Shown piece after piece: positions 56,140 through 62,730 of a stretch of DNA of 64,000 nucleotides. Source of the DNA: Leptasterias polaris (Eukaryota > Echinodermata > Asteroidea > Forcipulatida > Asteriidae); contig JAZGTN010000074.1 in NCBI GenBank assembly GCA_037783415.1, positions 682,001 to 746,000 on the forward strand, given 5' to 3'. How positions within the stretch are numbered: the stretch's first letter is position 1; every line of letters begins with the position of its first letter. The translations under genes and the position numbers were made by a program. The notes below the pieces were generated by a model. The model was not told the origin of the DNA and made no database searches. It was given only the letters and a program-made list of their open reading frames with translations.

Positions 56140-59100
56140 TCTAGCTCCCATTCTTAATGTCAAGTAAAAGTACTATGTAGTAAGCTCCCCTTTTCTTTGC
56201 ATCTAATATTGAAATACTCACAGGACACACAGTATGATATGAAGTGTAAAGCATTTATGACAAATAGTTACATATATCAGTGGAAAGACCTTTTTAATTA
56301 ATTTGAATTGATAAAATAAGTTATATAAACAATTGATTGATATTAATAAGTGATATACGATCCGATGCATTTCCGACAGTTAAGAGGTGCCAGAAACACA
56401 CTGGTCGCAATCTTAGGCTTGACAGTACCTGTCCTGAAACAGGTGGACAGGTGGCCAAATGACACACCGATACCCAGATAATTGCAGCTAGCTGGGCTGG
56501 GACAAATCATTCCTACAGTCATCTGTGAAAAGTGTGCTACAAACCATTTGCCCAAAATTGTATTGAGTGTTGTCAATGATCAAAATTGTATTGAGTGTTG
56601 TCAATGATCAAAATTGTATTGAGTGTTGTCAATGATCAAAATTGTATTGAGTGTTGTCAATGATCAAAATTGTATTGAGTGTTGTCAATGATCAAAATTG
56701 TATTGAGTGTTGTCAATGATCAAAATTGTATTGAGTGTTGTCAATGATCAAAATTGTTTTGAGTGTTGTCAATGATCAAAACGAACCCCCCCCCCCCCCC
56801 CCCCCCCCCGAAACAAAAAATCAGGGGAAATGTGCCGGCTGGGGGATTCTGATTTCTGATCTCTGAACATCCACCAGCATCTTAGAATGATGGCATATTA
56901 TTCCAGCACCCAAGAAACTTTGTAAAAACAACTCCTTTCGAAAAACTATTGAATCCCCATCCACAAGCTAACTCCCACACATGACGTCACATTATGCAAT
57001 GGTAGACGCGGGTAACGTTGCAATGTGTTGATTTTGTGACGGGAACCATAGACGCGCGTCTCCAACAGCAGATGAGTTTCTAGTTTTAAAAAACCTTGAG
57101 GTTGGTGCCAAATATTTTGAATTACGAACAAACCTGAAGTGTAAAAACAACAAAACTACATTTAAATGACAAACATACACATCATTAACAAGTTTAAGCA
57201 ACATTCCCGTTAGAAACAATTTTGTTCAAGTAACTTTTTATTAAGCCACATTTTTTGTCTACTTTAGGGGAAAAATAGGCAGGGGAATTATTGAAAATAT
57301 TACTTTTGAAACTTCACTGCCTGCATACTGTACACTGGTGTCATCAAAAATATACTCAGTGTAAAAGCTTGTTTTAAACTGCAACACAATTATATAAACC
57401 GTCCAAAATACATGTACAGACACAACTTACCTGGTATAGTTGAAGAGTCGACTGTCCCAAAGCATATGATCTCCACGACTGCCATCATGGAAGAAACATG
57501 AGTTTGAGCCATCAAACTGGTTGAGCCCATCTAATACATTCTTTGCTGCATGACTATGAACAACATCCAGAAATACTAAGATTCCATGTCGATGGCCTTC
57601 ATCAATAAGTCTCTTCAGAGCTTCAGGGTTTCCATAGCGACTATTATAAAAACAACCAGTTTATGGACTCAAAGTTGTAATATCACAATTATAGTGCAGG
57701 ACAAACTTCTTTGCATCGGTACAAAAAATGTGATCTTAGCTCAGAGATAAGAATTGCTTCGAGCATCATGGATAATTTGTAAACCCACAACTCATTCTGT
57801 AAATCAAAGTAATGACTTTTAGGGATTGCTGAAATATGGTCCAACACATTCACCCTGGGTTGTTGACTTTCAACCTGGGGCATTTCCGGTAAACAAGGCT
57901 TACGTATAAACTTTGCTTATAACACCAGGGCGTTATAAGCAAAGTTATTACTATTGACTTAGAATGATACGTGAAATATAAACAATCAGTAAACCAAAAT
58001 CTGAATCTTATTTCATAATCAGAGAAATACCTGGTACAAAGACCCGACACAAAGACCTGGTACAATACAAAGACCTGGTGAAAGACCCATTTTCATGTAG
58101 TTACAATGTGGGATGAAAGACTGCTCCAGAAAGACAAGGAAGTACAAATACTTAGAAGTGTGGGTTTTTTGTTTTGGGGAAAAATTCTGGAGTGAGTTTG
58201 ATGCTACAGATAAGGGGTAGGAAAAGGCTCCAGCATTGGGACACAACCAATCCAAAAGGCCTGTTTCGTTGTCTTTTTCAATGAGCACAGAATGTTAAGA
58301 ATGCAGCTGGAGTGGAGGCCACAGTGGCCAGGTGTGTCCAGGTTTATACATGTAGACTCAGTAATGTAATGTGGAGGTTTAGTTGAGACTGCTTTGTGCA
58401 TGTTCACATGTCTTGAAGTTAAGTCCGACTGGTAACCAATTTAATTGTAGAAGGAATGGAGAGACATGTACTGAGAAAATGACAGGCCTAAATGCAGCAT
58501 AGTTTGAATACCATTGAGGTAAGAGTTCAAATACAGTAGTCAAGTCTAGGCAACATAAGGGACTCTAGCAGCAGCAAGGCATGTGTTTTTGTCCATTTAC
58601 GTATGTTGGAGATGCTTCTAATGCCATGAATGCAATAACTGATGGACTTATGGACTTGTAACCTTAGCAACCATGGCTTCGATTCTTGAGTTGCTTAAAC
58701 TTTGCTGGTAATGAGGAGATACAGCAATGACAAGTTTGGGTTTATCTTTGTTCAGTTGGAGTTTGTTTGGGATCATCCATTTCTGACAATTGTTGATGCA
58801 GTTTGACAATCCGAAAATAACACATGCAGCCTCATTAGAAATGGATGGGTCTAAGCCCGGGTACATGTAGATTGAAATGCTGTCAGCATACATGAGGTAA
58901 TGACATCATAATAGCGAAAGTCTGACTCACTGGCAAATGGTGAGATACTGAACTGTTAGAGACACCCTCAAAACCAATATTAGAAAAATATGATTCACTT
59001 TCTCACTTATCTAAGTCACAGTTATAGTGTAAAATTTCAAAATTTGAGTTATTTTGAAAATATTCAGCCACCAATTTGGAAAATGTCACATTTAAATCGC

Positions 59101-62100
59101 TCAAACCTATGTTTGAACGTGAAATAAAGATTCTAGACCTCTTACAATCTGTGAAATGGGCCGCAATTTTTATAAAAATATGGCCCCCATTTTAAAATAG
59201 GTGACTTTTGACAATTAGACCTCTCAAAAATATTTAAAGACATGGACAGCCGTTTGGAATATCTGGCTACCATTTCAGAAATAGCAAACTTAAAAGTCTG
59301 CGTCAGACAAAAATGGTTATTTTGAGCTGTTGGAGACCCTTCAAATCTATATTTTAGCCATCAAAATTTAAGTTCTAGACCTATTACCAAGTTACTGTGT
59401 AGTATCATTTTATGAAATGTCCATCATTTATATCACAATATGTCTGTCATTTTGAAAATAGGTGTCCTTACAGTCTCACAATTTTGAAAATGTTTATTTT
59501 GAACTGTTAGACTTGTTCAAACCTATTTATAGAAACCAGTGTTGTTGACTCGAGTCAATGACTTGGACTCTAGTCGCCAATTTCATTGACTTGTGACTTG
59601 ACTTGACTTGACTTGCGCAAAAATGACTTGAGAGTTGAGAATTGGCGTTTATACTTTTACGGTTCAGATAAATGTAAAAAAATTCACTAGAAAGTTCTGC
59701 AAAACACGGACCACATTGCGATCACAGTTTACACAACACATGCAGTCACATCGTTTCCAATTTAGAGGCTCTTTAGTCTTGGTTATCTCGTTGCTTTGCG
59801 TGCTACATGTACAATTAAGGCAAGAAACATTTAACGCTAGAGGCAGTTTCAGAATAATGCGATAGCGTGAGAGAAAATGCCCTCGATTGGTGAAATAACC
59901 CAATGCATTATACGATAGATCACAAAACCTGTTTAAAATGCCTTGATCTAAGACTGTACGTGTCTGCGGATGCTCAGAAAAAAAAAAATCCTCCGAATTG
60001 CAATAAATAGTCACCATCGCTGGTGTGCGATCTAAAACCGTGCACAGAGCAATGTGTCGCTGGTATGCACGCAAAAGCAGTCGGCAGCATGGTCTGGGAA
60101 GCACAGTTCCTCAGAAATGTCAGCTTGTTTACGAAAAGCTTTGCAACGTGTAGGCTTTATTTTAAAAAAAATGACACCATTTAGGACACATTGGATCAAC
60201 AGAAAGATTATTTTACTGTTTAAAGTAAGATTTGTTTATTCTTTAATTTGTTTTGTTGTTTGGGGCATTTTTTGCGGGGTGTTTGCGCAAAGTAAAAATG
60301 CTGTGATGAAGATGCGTTGTTTTTGATTTTTTTTATATATTTTTTTAACTGTCAGTAACATGTGTAACAAAATGTTTCAGAAATGGTCACCATTCTTGTT
60401 AAATTTAGTTTTTGCCATGAGCCCCCCAAATTCGACAAAAATGCAGTGGTGCCCCTTTTAGACAAAATTGCTGCGATGCCCTTCAAATTCTAAAAAAGCA
60501 CGGCAATTATTGCTGTGCCCTTTTGAACACGAAGTTCAAGGCCTGTGATTGTATTTAGTCTGTCACAACATCATGGAAGTGGGCTTATTTCGGGACATTA
60601 TGTGACTTTTGACTTGACTTGACTTGCGAAAATTTTGACTTGTGACTTGACTTTAACAAAAATTACCTGTGCCTTGACTTGAGCAAATATGACTTGCGCC
60701 TTGGCTTGACTTGAGAAAAAAATGACTTGGTTACAACACTGATAGAAACCCAAATGAACATTCTGAAACTCTTACTTTCTGAGTTGTGTATTATCATGCA
60801 AAATGGCTACCATGTTTAAGTTTACAACTTTCTACAATGCTTTTTTGGAGCTCTTAGACCCTGCAAACTTACGAAGAGACAACAAGGAGTAGACTTTAGA
60901 CCTCCCTTCCCATATTGTTCTGCGACCATTACAACTTATTACAGAGATGACACTGTATCTAATTAATGTTTCTGGAACATACACATGCAACAAGTTTCAT
61001 AATTCTACCACAGAGTGCAAAAAACTGCCAAATTATTGCACTTCTCTCTGCTGGAATAAAAGCCTTTAACAATGTCAGTCAGGAGTACCTTTTCAACATG
61101 TTGAAGGCAATGAGCTTCAGCAAGCATTTTATTTCCTACATTTAGGTCTTTATCAATGTAGACATGTCACTTACATCTCCCTTCTCTTATGAAAAGGGAA
61201 TTGGGTGCAACAGGTGTGGACCTTCTCACACATGCCAAGAGTTGTGGACAACTTAAAGGTCGTCTGTCTCTGAAACTTTCTTATCAACTGGCACTACGAC
61301 AAACCCTCTAATAAGGACATTTTTACTTTAACTGAAACAAAAAAGCTTGTTTAAGGAAGACATGAACTTTCTGTCTAGTTTATGCGCTTAACACAAAGTG
61401 ATACTTCTTCCAACACCATAGCCCTGGCGGCCTTGTACTACAGTGACGTCCTGGATATCAGGTACCATTTCTGGGGCGGAAAAATTTCAAAGTTTCATAA
61501 GTCAAATCTTACCTGCAAGAAGCCACTAATTTCACAAGATTCACATTCCATGGCGGCATACATTTTGCTGCGGTGGGTTTTGGACGTCATATATTCCTCA
61601 TTAATCCGTCATTTTCATGAAATAATGCAGCTCTCAACGTTAAAAAATTCTGCAAACTTTTAATAAAGATAAACCAAGACGCCGGTGTTTGCATGTGTTC
61701 ACGTATGTTTGCGTGGGCGCAGATTACGCATACCGCAAAATGCACCAAATTTATATCGCACTTTTTGATCACAGTATCTTGACAGCACAGCGTTAACATG
61801 CAAATGCAATGCACGATATGCGCGTCATGCACCCTGCGTCTTACACACGACTAAGGGCGTACGCACGGCAGACACTGTGAGGATATGTGCGTCATGCACC
61901 CTGCGTCTTACACAAGACTAAGGGCGTAGGTAGGCATACCCAGAGCTGTGGGGACTTTTATACAATGGAACAAAGGTCCCCACAACGTTTTTCTTTGTTA
62001 AACTGGGTCCCCACACCAGATTCTTTAGAAAAGGGAATAATAGAACAACAATAGGAAGTCCCCACAAAGCTGTGTGCACCGGGATAGGTACGCACGGCAG

Positions 62101-62730
62101 ACACTGTGAGGATATGTGCGTCATGCACCCTGCGTCTTACACGCGAATATGCGCGTACGCACGGCAGACACTGTGAAAAAACGAACAAAATTGACTTTTC
62201 TTCAACGTTGGGAGCTGCATTATTTCACAAAAATGACGGATTAATGAGGAATATATGACGTCCAAAACCCACCGCAGCAAAATGTATGCCGCCATGGAAT
62301 GTGAATCTTGTGAAATTAGTTGCTTCTTGCAGGTAAGATTTGACTTATGAAGCTTTGAAATTTGTCCGCCCCAGAAACGTGCCCTAATATTTAGGACTCT
62401 GTATCTGTGTACAGCACAGAGGAAGAGTCCTATATAGGGCTACCAACACCACTGCTTTATCATTTGGATTAGACCTCTGCATGGACAATTTTGTCTATAA
62501 AAGTTGATTCAATTGAAACTTCCTCTTTTAAAGTTGTACGCATTGTTTTAATATTATGAAGTTTCAATTGAGGACAAAATCTTACTACATGTACATCATC
62601 CAAAAAAATGCAAATCACACAATATTATTGTGCACTGACCTTGATGTTGCATAGAAGCTTGTGACTTGGTAGCCAAAGCTGGCATAGTAGGCATGCTCCA
62701 TTACAGCCATTAGCTGAACTACATTATAGC
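18829..62730 (-). CDS. GBE1: 1,4-alpha-glucan branching enzyme, 3' part, ten exons
   Basis: Glycogen branching enzyme (GH13 family) cuts alpha-1,4 glucan chains and re-attaches them by alpha-1,6 bonds, in the cytosol. Ten exons with GT-AG borders and consistent phases give about 471 codons, the C-terminal two thirds of a ~700-residue protein. The four GH13 regions are visible: LDVVHSHA (57431-57640), [10 protein letters not shown] with the nucleophile Asp (53865-53980), ITIGE|DVSG with the catalytic Glu across 51594/40535, and YAESHDQ (32073-32355). The all-beta C-terminal domain ends with [11 protein letters not shown]. Introns are 0.4 to 11.1 kb; the three largest hold two satellites and a Gypsy-type element. 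No lesion is seen in any exon. The 5' exons are outside the window. Confidence 0.96.
19282..19399 (-). CDS. GBE1: GBE1 coding exon
   Basis: Encodes [20 protein letters not shown] and on to NREHSMQ, with donor GTAAGA. One base at its start completes a lysine codon left by the preceding exon. The DSD...FGGH segment is conserved in branching enzymes. Confidence 0.93.
19542..19997. mobile_element. 456-bp TA-flanked MITE with GGATAC-rich termini
   Basis: Terminal inverted repeats begin GAGAGGTTTCGCAAG at both ends and run on into TACGGATACAGATAC words, about 35 bp in all. TA dinucleotides flank both sides (19540-19541, 19998-19999), suggesting a Tc1/mariner-type target duplication. It has no coding capacity and lies in a GBE1 intron. 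Confidence 0.8.
20176..20306 (-). CDS. GBE1: GBE1 coding exon
   Basis: Acceptor ATTTCCAG, donor GTATCC. It encodes [20 protein letters not shown] through [11 protein letters not shown], part of the C-terminal beta domain, and ends two bases into the lysine codon. Confidence 0.94.
20540..20815 (-). mobile_element. Full tRNA-derived SINE
   Basis: Longer copy of the SINE at 2730-2858. On the minus strand a ~130-bp body (GTGCATCCCC...CCCCCCGAACAAAGATATTG) precedes the tRNA-like head (about 20572-20645; D-stem words GCTC/GAGC, GTT in the anticodon loop, T-loop TTCAAAT). An AGTTTTTCTTTG tail follows. It lies between the GBE1 exons at 20176 and 22152. Confidence 0.8.
20816..22151. other. GBE1 intron, unassigned part
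   Basis: No recognised repeat or exon. An open frame at 21917-22216 runs into the antisense of the next GBE1 exon and has no family resemblance. Confidence 0.5.
22152..22336 (-). CDS. GBE1: GBE1 coding exon
   Basis: Encodes [20 protein letters not shown] through [14 protein letters not shown], with acceptor TTTTTCAG and donor [14 protein letters not shown] is a signature of eukaryotic branching enzymes. It starts two bases into a split glycine codon supplied by the exon at 32073. Confidence 0.96.
22337..23241. other. GBE1 intron left of the 55-bp satellite
   Basis: About 0.9 kb of unassigned intron. The first satellite unit begins abruptly after CCAAATTCGAG. Confidence 0.5.
23242..31106. 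repeat. 55-bp satellite array, about 143 copies
   Basis: A 7.87-kb head-to-tail array of a 55-bp unit starting GCTATGTGATGATGCATGGC and ending GTCAGCAGACCCCT. Unit starts fall at 23246 + 55k up to 31056. I saw no base difference between units. The unit has a quasi-palindrome around GCATGGCATGC with ATGT/ACAT further out. It contains stops in all frames, and 55 is not a multiple of three, so it is not coding. It fills most of a 9.7-kb GBE1 intron. Confidence 0.98.
31107..32072. other. GBE1 intron between satellite 1 and the next exon
   Basis: 31310-31790 is one copy of a dispersed repeat also seen at 51985-52310 (shared words GATGCAGCGGGTTGATG, TTCGGCATGGGAGG / CTCGGCATGGAAGG, ATTCCA(A/G)CATGCC). 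An ATT microsatellite lies at about 31580-31610. Confidence 0.6.
32073..32355 (-). CDS. GBE1: GBE1 coding exon between two satellites
   Basis: Acceptor TACCAATAG, donor GTGAGA. It encodes 94 codons from [17 protein letters not shown] to GGEAWLNFI plus one base of a glycine. It contains [13 protein letters not shown], the GH13 region with the transition-state-stabilising Asp, and [10 protein letters not shown]. It lies 966 bp from the 55-bp array and 543 bp from the 56-bp array. Confidence 0.97.
32356..32898. other. GBE1 intron left of the 56-bp satellite
   Basis: Unassigned intron sequence. Just before the array, GCATCTGCATCCC and GAGATGCAG form a loose inverted pair. Confidence 0.4.
32899..40027. 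repeat. 56-bp satellite array, 127 copies, with higher-order structure
   Basis: A 7.1-kb array of a 56-bp unit containing GTACTGAGTATACAGTGCTT and CGTGTAGGGTAATG. Units fall into two main forms, AACACAC or AACTCAC, with rarer markers: GTACGG, GACAAC, a TA insertion (34431 and 37068), an ATT-type 3-bp insertion (34801 and 37382) and one CATCATG. The order of forms shows a ~47-unit duplication (about 34150-36780 and 36780-39400). The unit matches the tail of the SINE at 40120-40290. It occupies most of an 8.1-kb GBE1 intron. Confidence 0.98.
40120..40290 (+). mobile_element. tRNA-derived SINE, source-type relative of the 56-bp satellite
   Basis: The tRNA-like head (about 40122-40194) has GGTCTAGTGGTAAGAC as A-box/D-arm and GTGGGTTCGAATCCCAC as a perfect T-arm/B-box. 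The acceptor and anticodon stems are imperfect, so it is a SINE head, not a functional tRNA. After TTTTTTTCACAGAACTCGGGAA comes a segment (40229-40260) identical over 32 bp to the satellite unit, then CACTATAATGTTCTG (40278-40292), which also matches the unit. Confidence 0.85.
40437..40535 (-). CDS. GBE1: GBE1 coding exon
   Basis: Acceptor ATATTACAG, donor GTACAT. Exactly 33 codons, [20 protein letters not shown] to [12 protein letters not shown] directly follows the catalytic glutamate, which ends the exon at 51594. Confidence 0.96.
40536..41867. other. GBE1 intron left of the Gypsy-type element
   Basis: Unassigned. Around 41385-41460 the words GCGTATAAGACG, GCGTCTTATCTTCCGG and GCGCCTTATCTG suggest a decayed DNA-transposon end. 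No complete element can be delimited. Confidence 0.4.
41868..42069 (+). repeat. Gypsy-type 5' LTR
   Basis: 202 bp, TGTAGTGAAATG to GATACAACA, preceded by CATG (41864-41867). It is about 1% different from the 3' LTR in substitutions, pointing to a recent insertion. Confidence 0.9.
42071..42083 (+). promoter_or_regulatory. Primer-binding site, tRNA-Ser(GCU)-like
   Basis: TGGCGACGAGGAT lies one base inside the LTR. It is complementary to the 3' end of animal tRNA-Ser(GCU), which ends CCTCGTCG plus the added CCA. Minus-strand DNA synthesis would start here. Confidence 0.85.
42661..44316 (+). CDS. Gag with N-terminal helix-hairpin-helix motif
   Basis: 551 codons, intact. Residues 3-45 ([18 protein letters not shown], then [16 protein letters not shown]) match the ComEA-type helix-hairpin-helix motif, a DNA-backbone binding fold in which LPGIG is the hairpin. 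A low-complexity linker follows. A Ty3/Gypsy-type capsid region spans about 255-420 ([51 protein letters not shown]). A single CCHC zinc knuckle, [14 protein letters not shown], lies near 518-531, followed by a basic SRSPSP tail. Gag builds the virus-like particle and packages RNA. The HhH module is not part of ordinary Gag. The start ATG is the first after the leader and has an ACCATGG context. Confidence 0.9.
   Translation: MAININEASVKQLVTLPGIGTKFAETIVAIRSKKGSVKIDDFHEFPALQTKLNELQGKGSISIEYTANLPSTPSKKQKEPVDPMSLLIKQMSELGKIMQENTVAITGAIGELKNQSQQSETRLTNLIQGNKNPIGAIPQVKIPAAQIASSDEKPQIGMQLNPKHSTIETTSDAVIDAGLKVIKEKAPPLPAHLLKPHNKGHSTEKVNSPVTIGTASNGSATSQPAPVMGSGPASAFAGAGQPRGQAMPKITPYDGSTDFHAFAVKFEVLAKCYKWDDQYKLLHLVSALTGKALDCYAWQEPEVRHQYALVKQLLMNMFGKMKDPMIHRAELGTLRQRELETLEEFGQRVRQVASRAFPNAPTEVFEVIAREAFFKGCADDNAAELALFRDPQTLNQAIKYTLSASHNHKLLSRTNKARIRSVSFCDSPTNSQEIESVQQITLNKTGKDKIDIQVDWSEFNENMQKVVSNLKAFNKTISARNDSSPEHSSHPNTPSRNMRNAYRSSSLSPPTSPARFRCYNCNEYGHFIRNCPKNKHSRSPSPACNPSTLNE
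44409..47471 (+). pseudogene. Gypsy-type Pol with protease lesions and RT deleted
   Basis: One frame, broken by a TAA at 44616-44618. The protease starts before it with [13 protein letters not shown], where the catalytic triplet reads D-T-D instead of D-T-G, and continues after it to [16 protein letters not shown]. About residue 195 of the second segment the sequence jumps from a protease/RT linker to the end of RNase H ([20 protein letters not shown] near 236), so all of reverse transcriptase and most of RNase H are missing, yet the frame stays open. Integrase looks complete: a zinc arm ([12 protein letters not shown] to CPQC, 500-541) and core D-D-E in HLDILGPF (~570), HTDQGRNF (~630) and [11 protein letters not shown] (~665). 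A GPF-type C-terminus ([16 protein letters not shown]) follows. Confidence 0.9.
47526..49222 (+). CDS. Third ORF: zinc-finger/TatD-type nuclease, one frameshift
   Basis: The open frame runs 47526-49031 (501 codons); conserved sequence continues in the neighbouring frame to 49222, so the copy lacks one base in a C run near 49025-49028. The N-terminus has three or four acidic repeats of EPLxDDPxDGAxPPGA (47640-47870). A C2H2-like finger follows ([21 protein letters not shown]), with a second Cys pair (CWVC). The TatD metal-dependent nuclease domain starts at about 48411: DSHCHVD (HxH), [15 protein letters not shown] (Glu), LVIHCREAE (His), IHLHCFT (His) and, after the shift, ETDSPY (Asp). All expected metal ligands are there. 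TatD enzymes are 3'-5' exonucleases or endonucleases on DNA. Its position inside the LTRs makes it part of the element. It most resembles animal TATDN2-like proteins. Confidence 0.88.
49223..49690. other. Gypsy-type 3' untranslated region and A-rich tract
   Basis: No coding sequence. Before the 3' LTR, 49651-49685 is an A-rich run ending in AAAAAAATGGG, the likely polypurine tract. AATAAA-type signals near 49340-49350 could end ORF3 transcripts. Confidence 0.6.
49691..49898 (+). repeat. Gypsy-type 3' LTR
   Basis: 208 bp, TGTAGTGAAATG to GATACAACA, with an extra CATGTA near its end compared with the 5' LTR. CATG follows at 49899-49902, completing the target duplication. Confidence 0.9.
49903..51593. 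other. GBE1 intron right of the Gypsy-type element
   Basis: Mostly unassigned. On the minus strand, 50617-50711 reads [16 protein letters not shown] followed by [11 protein letters not shown] and a stop; a consensus-like donor, GTGAGG, lies inside it (GATGAAG|GTGAGG). [11 protein letters not shown] looks like the start of a BED zinc finger, but the Cys/His residues are absent, so it is at most a transposase relic or an unsupported first exon. Confidence 0.35.
51594..51721 (-). CDS. GBE1: GBE1 coding exon ending at the catalytic Glu
   Basis: Acceptor TCATTTCAG, donor GTAAGT. It encodes [20 protein letters not shown] through YPDIITIGE. The last residue is the GH13 catalytic acid/base; the motif is completed by DVSG in the exon at 40437, 11 kb away. 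Confidence 0.96.
51722..52527. other. GBE1 intron with a dispersed repeat copy
   Basis: 51985-52310 is the second copy of the repeat at 31310-31790, in the same orientation. Shared words include GATGCAGCGGGTTGATG, AAGTCAACAG and GGCATG-AGGCAAGTC. The family is unknown. Confidence 0.55.
52532..53040. mobile_element. 509-bp piggyBac-like MITE
   Basis: TTAA flanks both ends (52528-52531 and 53041-53044), and the termini are 13-bp perfect inverted repeats, CTCTTTCAGTGCC. TTAA targeting with a short C-starting repeat is characteristic of piggyBac elements. Three 16-18 bp palindromes of the form CCTCGTACATGTACGAGG lie near the left end (52548, 52591, 52635). There is no transposase. Confidence 0.82.
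53045..53864. other. GBE1 intron, unassigned
   Basis: No exon or complete element. GACTTGACTACAGCACTG at 53694-53711 resembles a hAT end, but I found no partner with a matching target duplication. Confidence 0.4.
53865..53980 (-). CDS. GBE1: GBE1 coding exon with the nucleophile Asp
   Basis: Acceptor GTTTTTCAG, donor GTAAGG. It encodes [20 protein letters not shown] and [18 protein letters not shown] with a split codon at each end. The Asp of FRFDGVTS is the GH13 nucleophile. Confidence 0.96.
53981..54744. other. GBE1 intron, left part
   Basis: A TC microsatellite lies at about 54232-54258. 54530-54665 shares words with the dispersed repeat just to the right (GCAATTGCCATGATGCCCTC, GCTGTGCCC) and may be a decayed, rearranged piece of it. 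Nothing else recognised. Confidence 0.4.
54745..55120. repeat. Dispersed repeat, copy B
   Basis: Same family as 4355-4557 and 60175-60547. It extends further left than copy A, sharing GGGTGTTTGCG and AATGCTGTGATGAAG with copy C. It ends at GAGGCCTGC, directly against the 51-bp tandem repeat. Confidence 0.7.
55121..55273. repeat. 51-bp tandem repeat, three copies
   Basis: Three identical 51-bp units starting TTATATGGAGATGTGCTCTG at 55121, 55172 and 55223. Since 51 is a multiple of three, the minus strand keeps an open frame of a 17-residue repeat ([17 protein letters not shown]). I see no evidence that it is translated. Confidence 0.9.
55274..56552. other. GBE1 intron with a poly(G) run
   Basis: Unassigned intron sequence. 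A run of 28 G lies at 56112-56139. The remainder shows no exon or recognised repeat. Confidence 0.5.
56553..56776. repeat. 28-bp minisatellite, eight copies
   Basis: Eight head-to-tail copies of CAAAATTGTATTGAGTGTTG plus TCAATGAT. Only the last copy differs (TTTT for TATT). A run of 24 C follows at 56786-56809. Confidence 0.95.
56777..57430. other. GBE1 intron with a poly(C) run
   Basis: A run of 24 C lies at 56786-56809. The rest is unassigned, with no exon or element seen. Confidence 0.5.
57431..57640 (-). CDS. GBE1: GBE1 coding exon with the first GH13 motif
   Basis: Acceptor TTATAATAG, donor GTAAGT. It encodes 69 codons from [15 protein letters not shown] to WDSRLFNYT, including [14 protein letters not shown] (GH13 region I) and [15 protein letters not shown] split serine codon lies at each end. 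Confidence 0.97.
57641..58269. other. GBE1 intron, unassigned
   Basis: A short duplicated phrase, (A)CAAAGACCTGG, repeats near 58035-58075. No exon or element recognised. Confidence 0.4.
58270..58900 (-). pseudogene. Decayed LINE reverse transcriptase fragment
   Basis: The minus strand reads [41 protein letters not shown] and [14 protein letters not shown], a LINE palm region in which the YADD box is now YADS. Further left, in other frames, fragments such as SISNIRKW and LDY-type thumb words remain. Stops and shifts make it dead. It differs in sequence from the LINE at 529-1840, so it is another family. Confidence 0.75.
58930..59528. repeat. Degenerate internally repetitive A/T-rich segment
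   Basis: The phrase (T)GA(A/G)CTGTT(A/G)GA...C(T/C)TCAAA recurs near 58953, 59317 and 59496, and AGACC(T/C)(C/A)T words recur between. Another echo lies beyond the hAT element near 60846. Spacing is irregular, so it looks like an old decayed tandem repeat into which the hAT element inserted. Confidence 0.35.
59537..60741. mobile_element. 1.2-kb non-autonomous hAT element
   Basis: It starts CAGTGTTGTTGACTC and ends TTACAACACTG, with a perfect 8-bp target duplication ATAGAAAC (59529-59536 and 60742-60749). Clusters of GACTTGACTTG words lie just inside both ends (59570-59640 and 60600-60730), probably subterminal transposase sites. The interior carries copy C of the dispersed repeat and no transposase frame. 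Confidence 0.9.
60175..60547. repeat. Dispersed repeat, copy C, inside the hAT element
   Basis: Third copy of the family at 4355-4557 and 54745-55120, ending at AAGGCCTGTG. Its presence inside a delimited hAT element suggests that the hAT family carries or spread this sequence. Confidence 0.7.
60750..61460. other. GBE1 intron between the hAT and foldback elements
   Basis: No exon, RNA gene or element recognised. Confidence 0.5.
61461..62383. mobile_element. Foldback element with ~180-bp inverted arms
   Basis: The left arm 61461-61642 and right arm 62203-62383 are near-perfect reverse complements (landmarks TTTCTGGGGCGGA, CCATGGCGGCATACATTTTG, GGACGTCATATATTCCTCAT). The ~560-bp spacer has a 67-bp repeat with GCGTCATGCACCCTGCGTCT at 61822, 61889 and about 62118. 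A smaller inverted-repeat insert (AGCTGTGGGGAC / GTCCCCACAAAGCT, about 61936-62083) may be bordered by TAGGTA. No target duplication is clear at the outer ends. Confidence 0.8.
62640..62730 (-). CDS. GBE1: GBE1 coding exon, most 5' in the window
   Basis: Acceptor TTGTTTGTAG, donor GTCAGT. It encodes [20 protein letters not shown] and QVTSFYATS. This is the conserved segment before GH13 region I, in which the substrate-channel HAYYASFGY is typical of branching enzymes. It begins two bases into a glycine codon, so further exons lie to the right. Confidence 0.96.
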
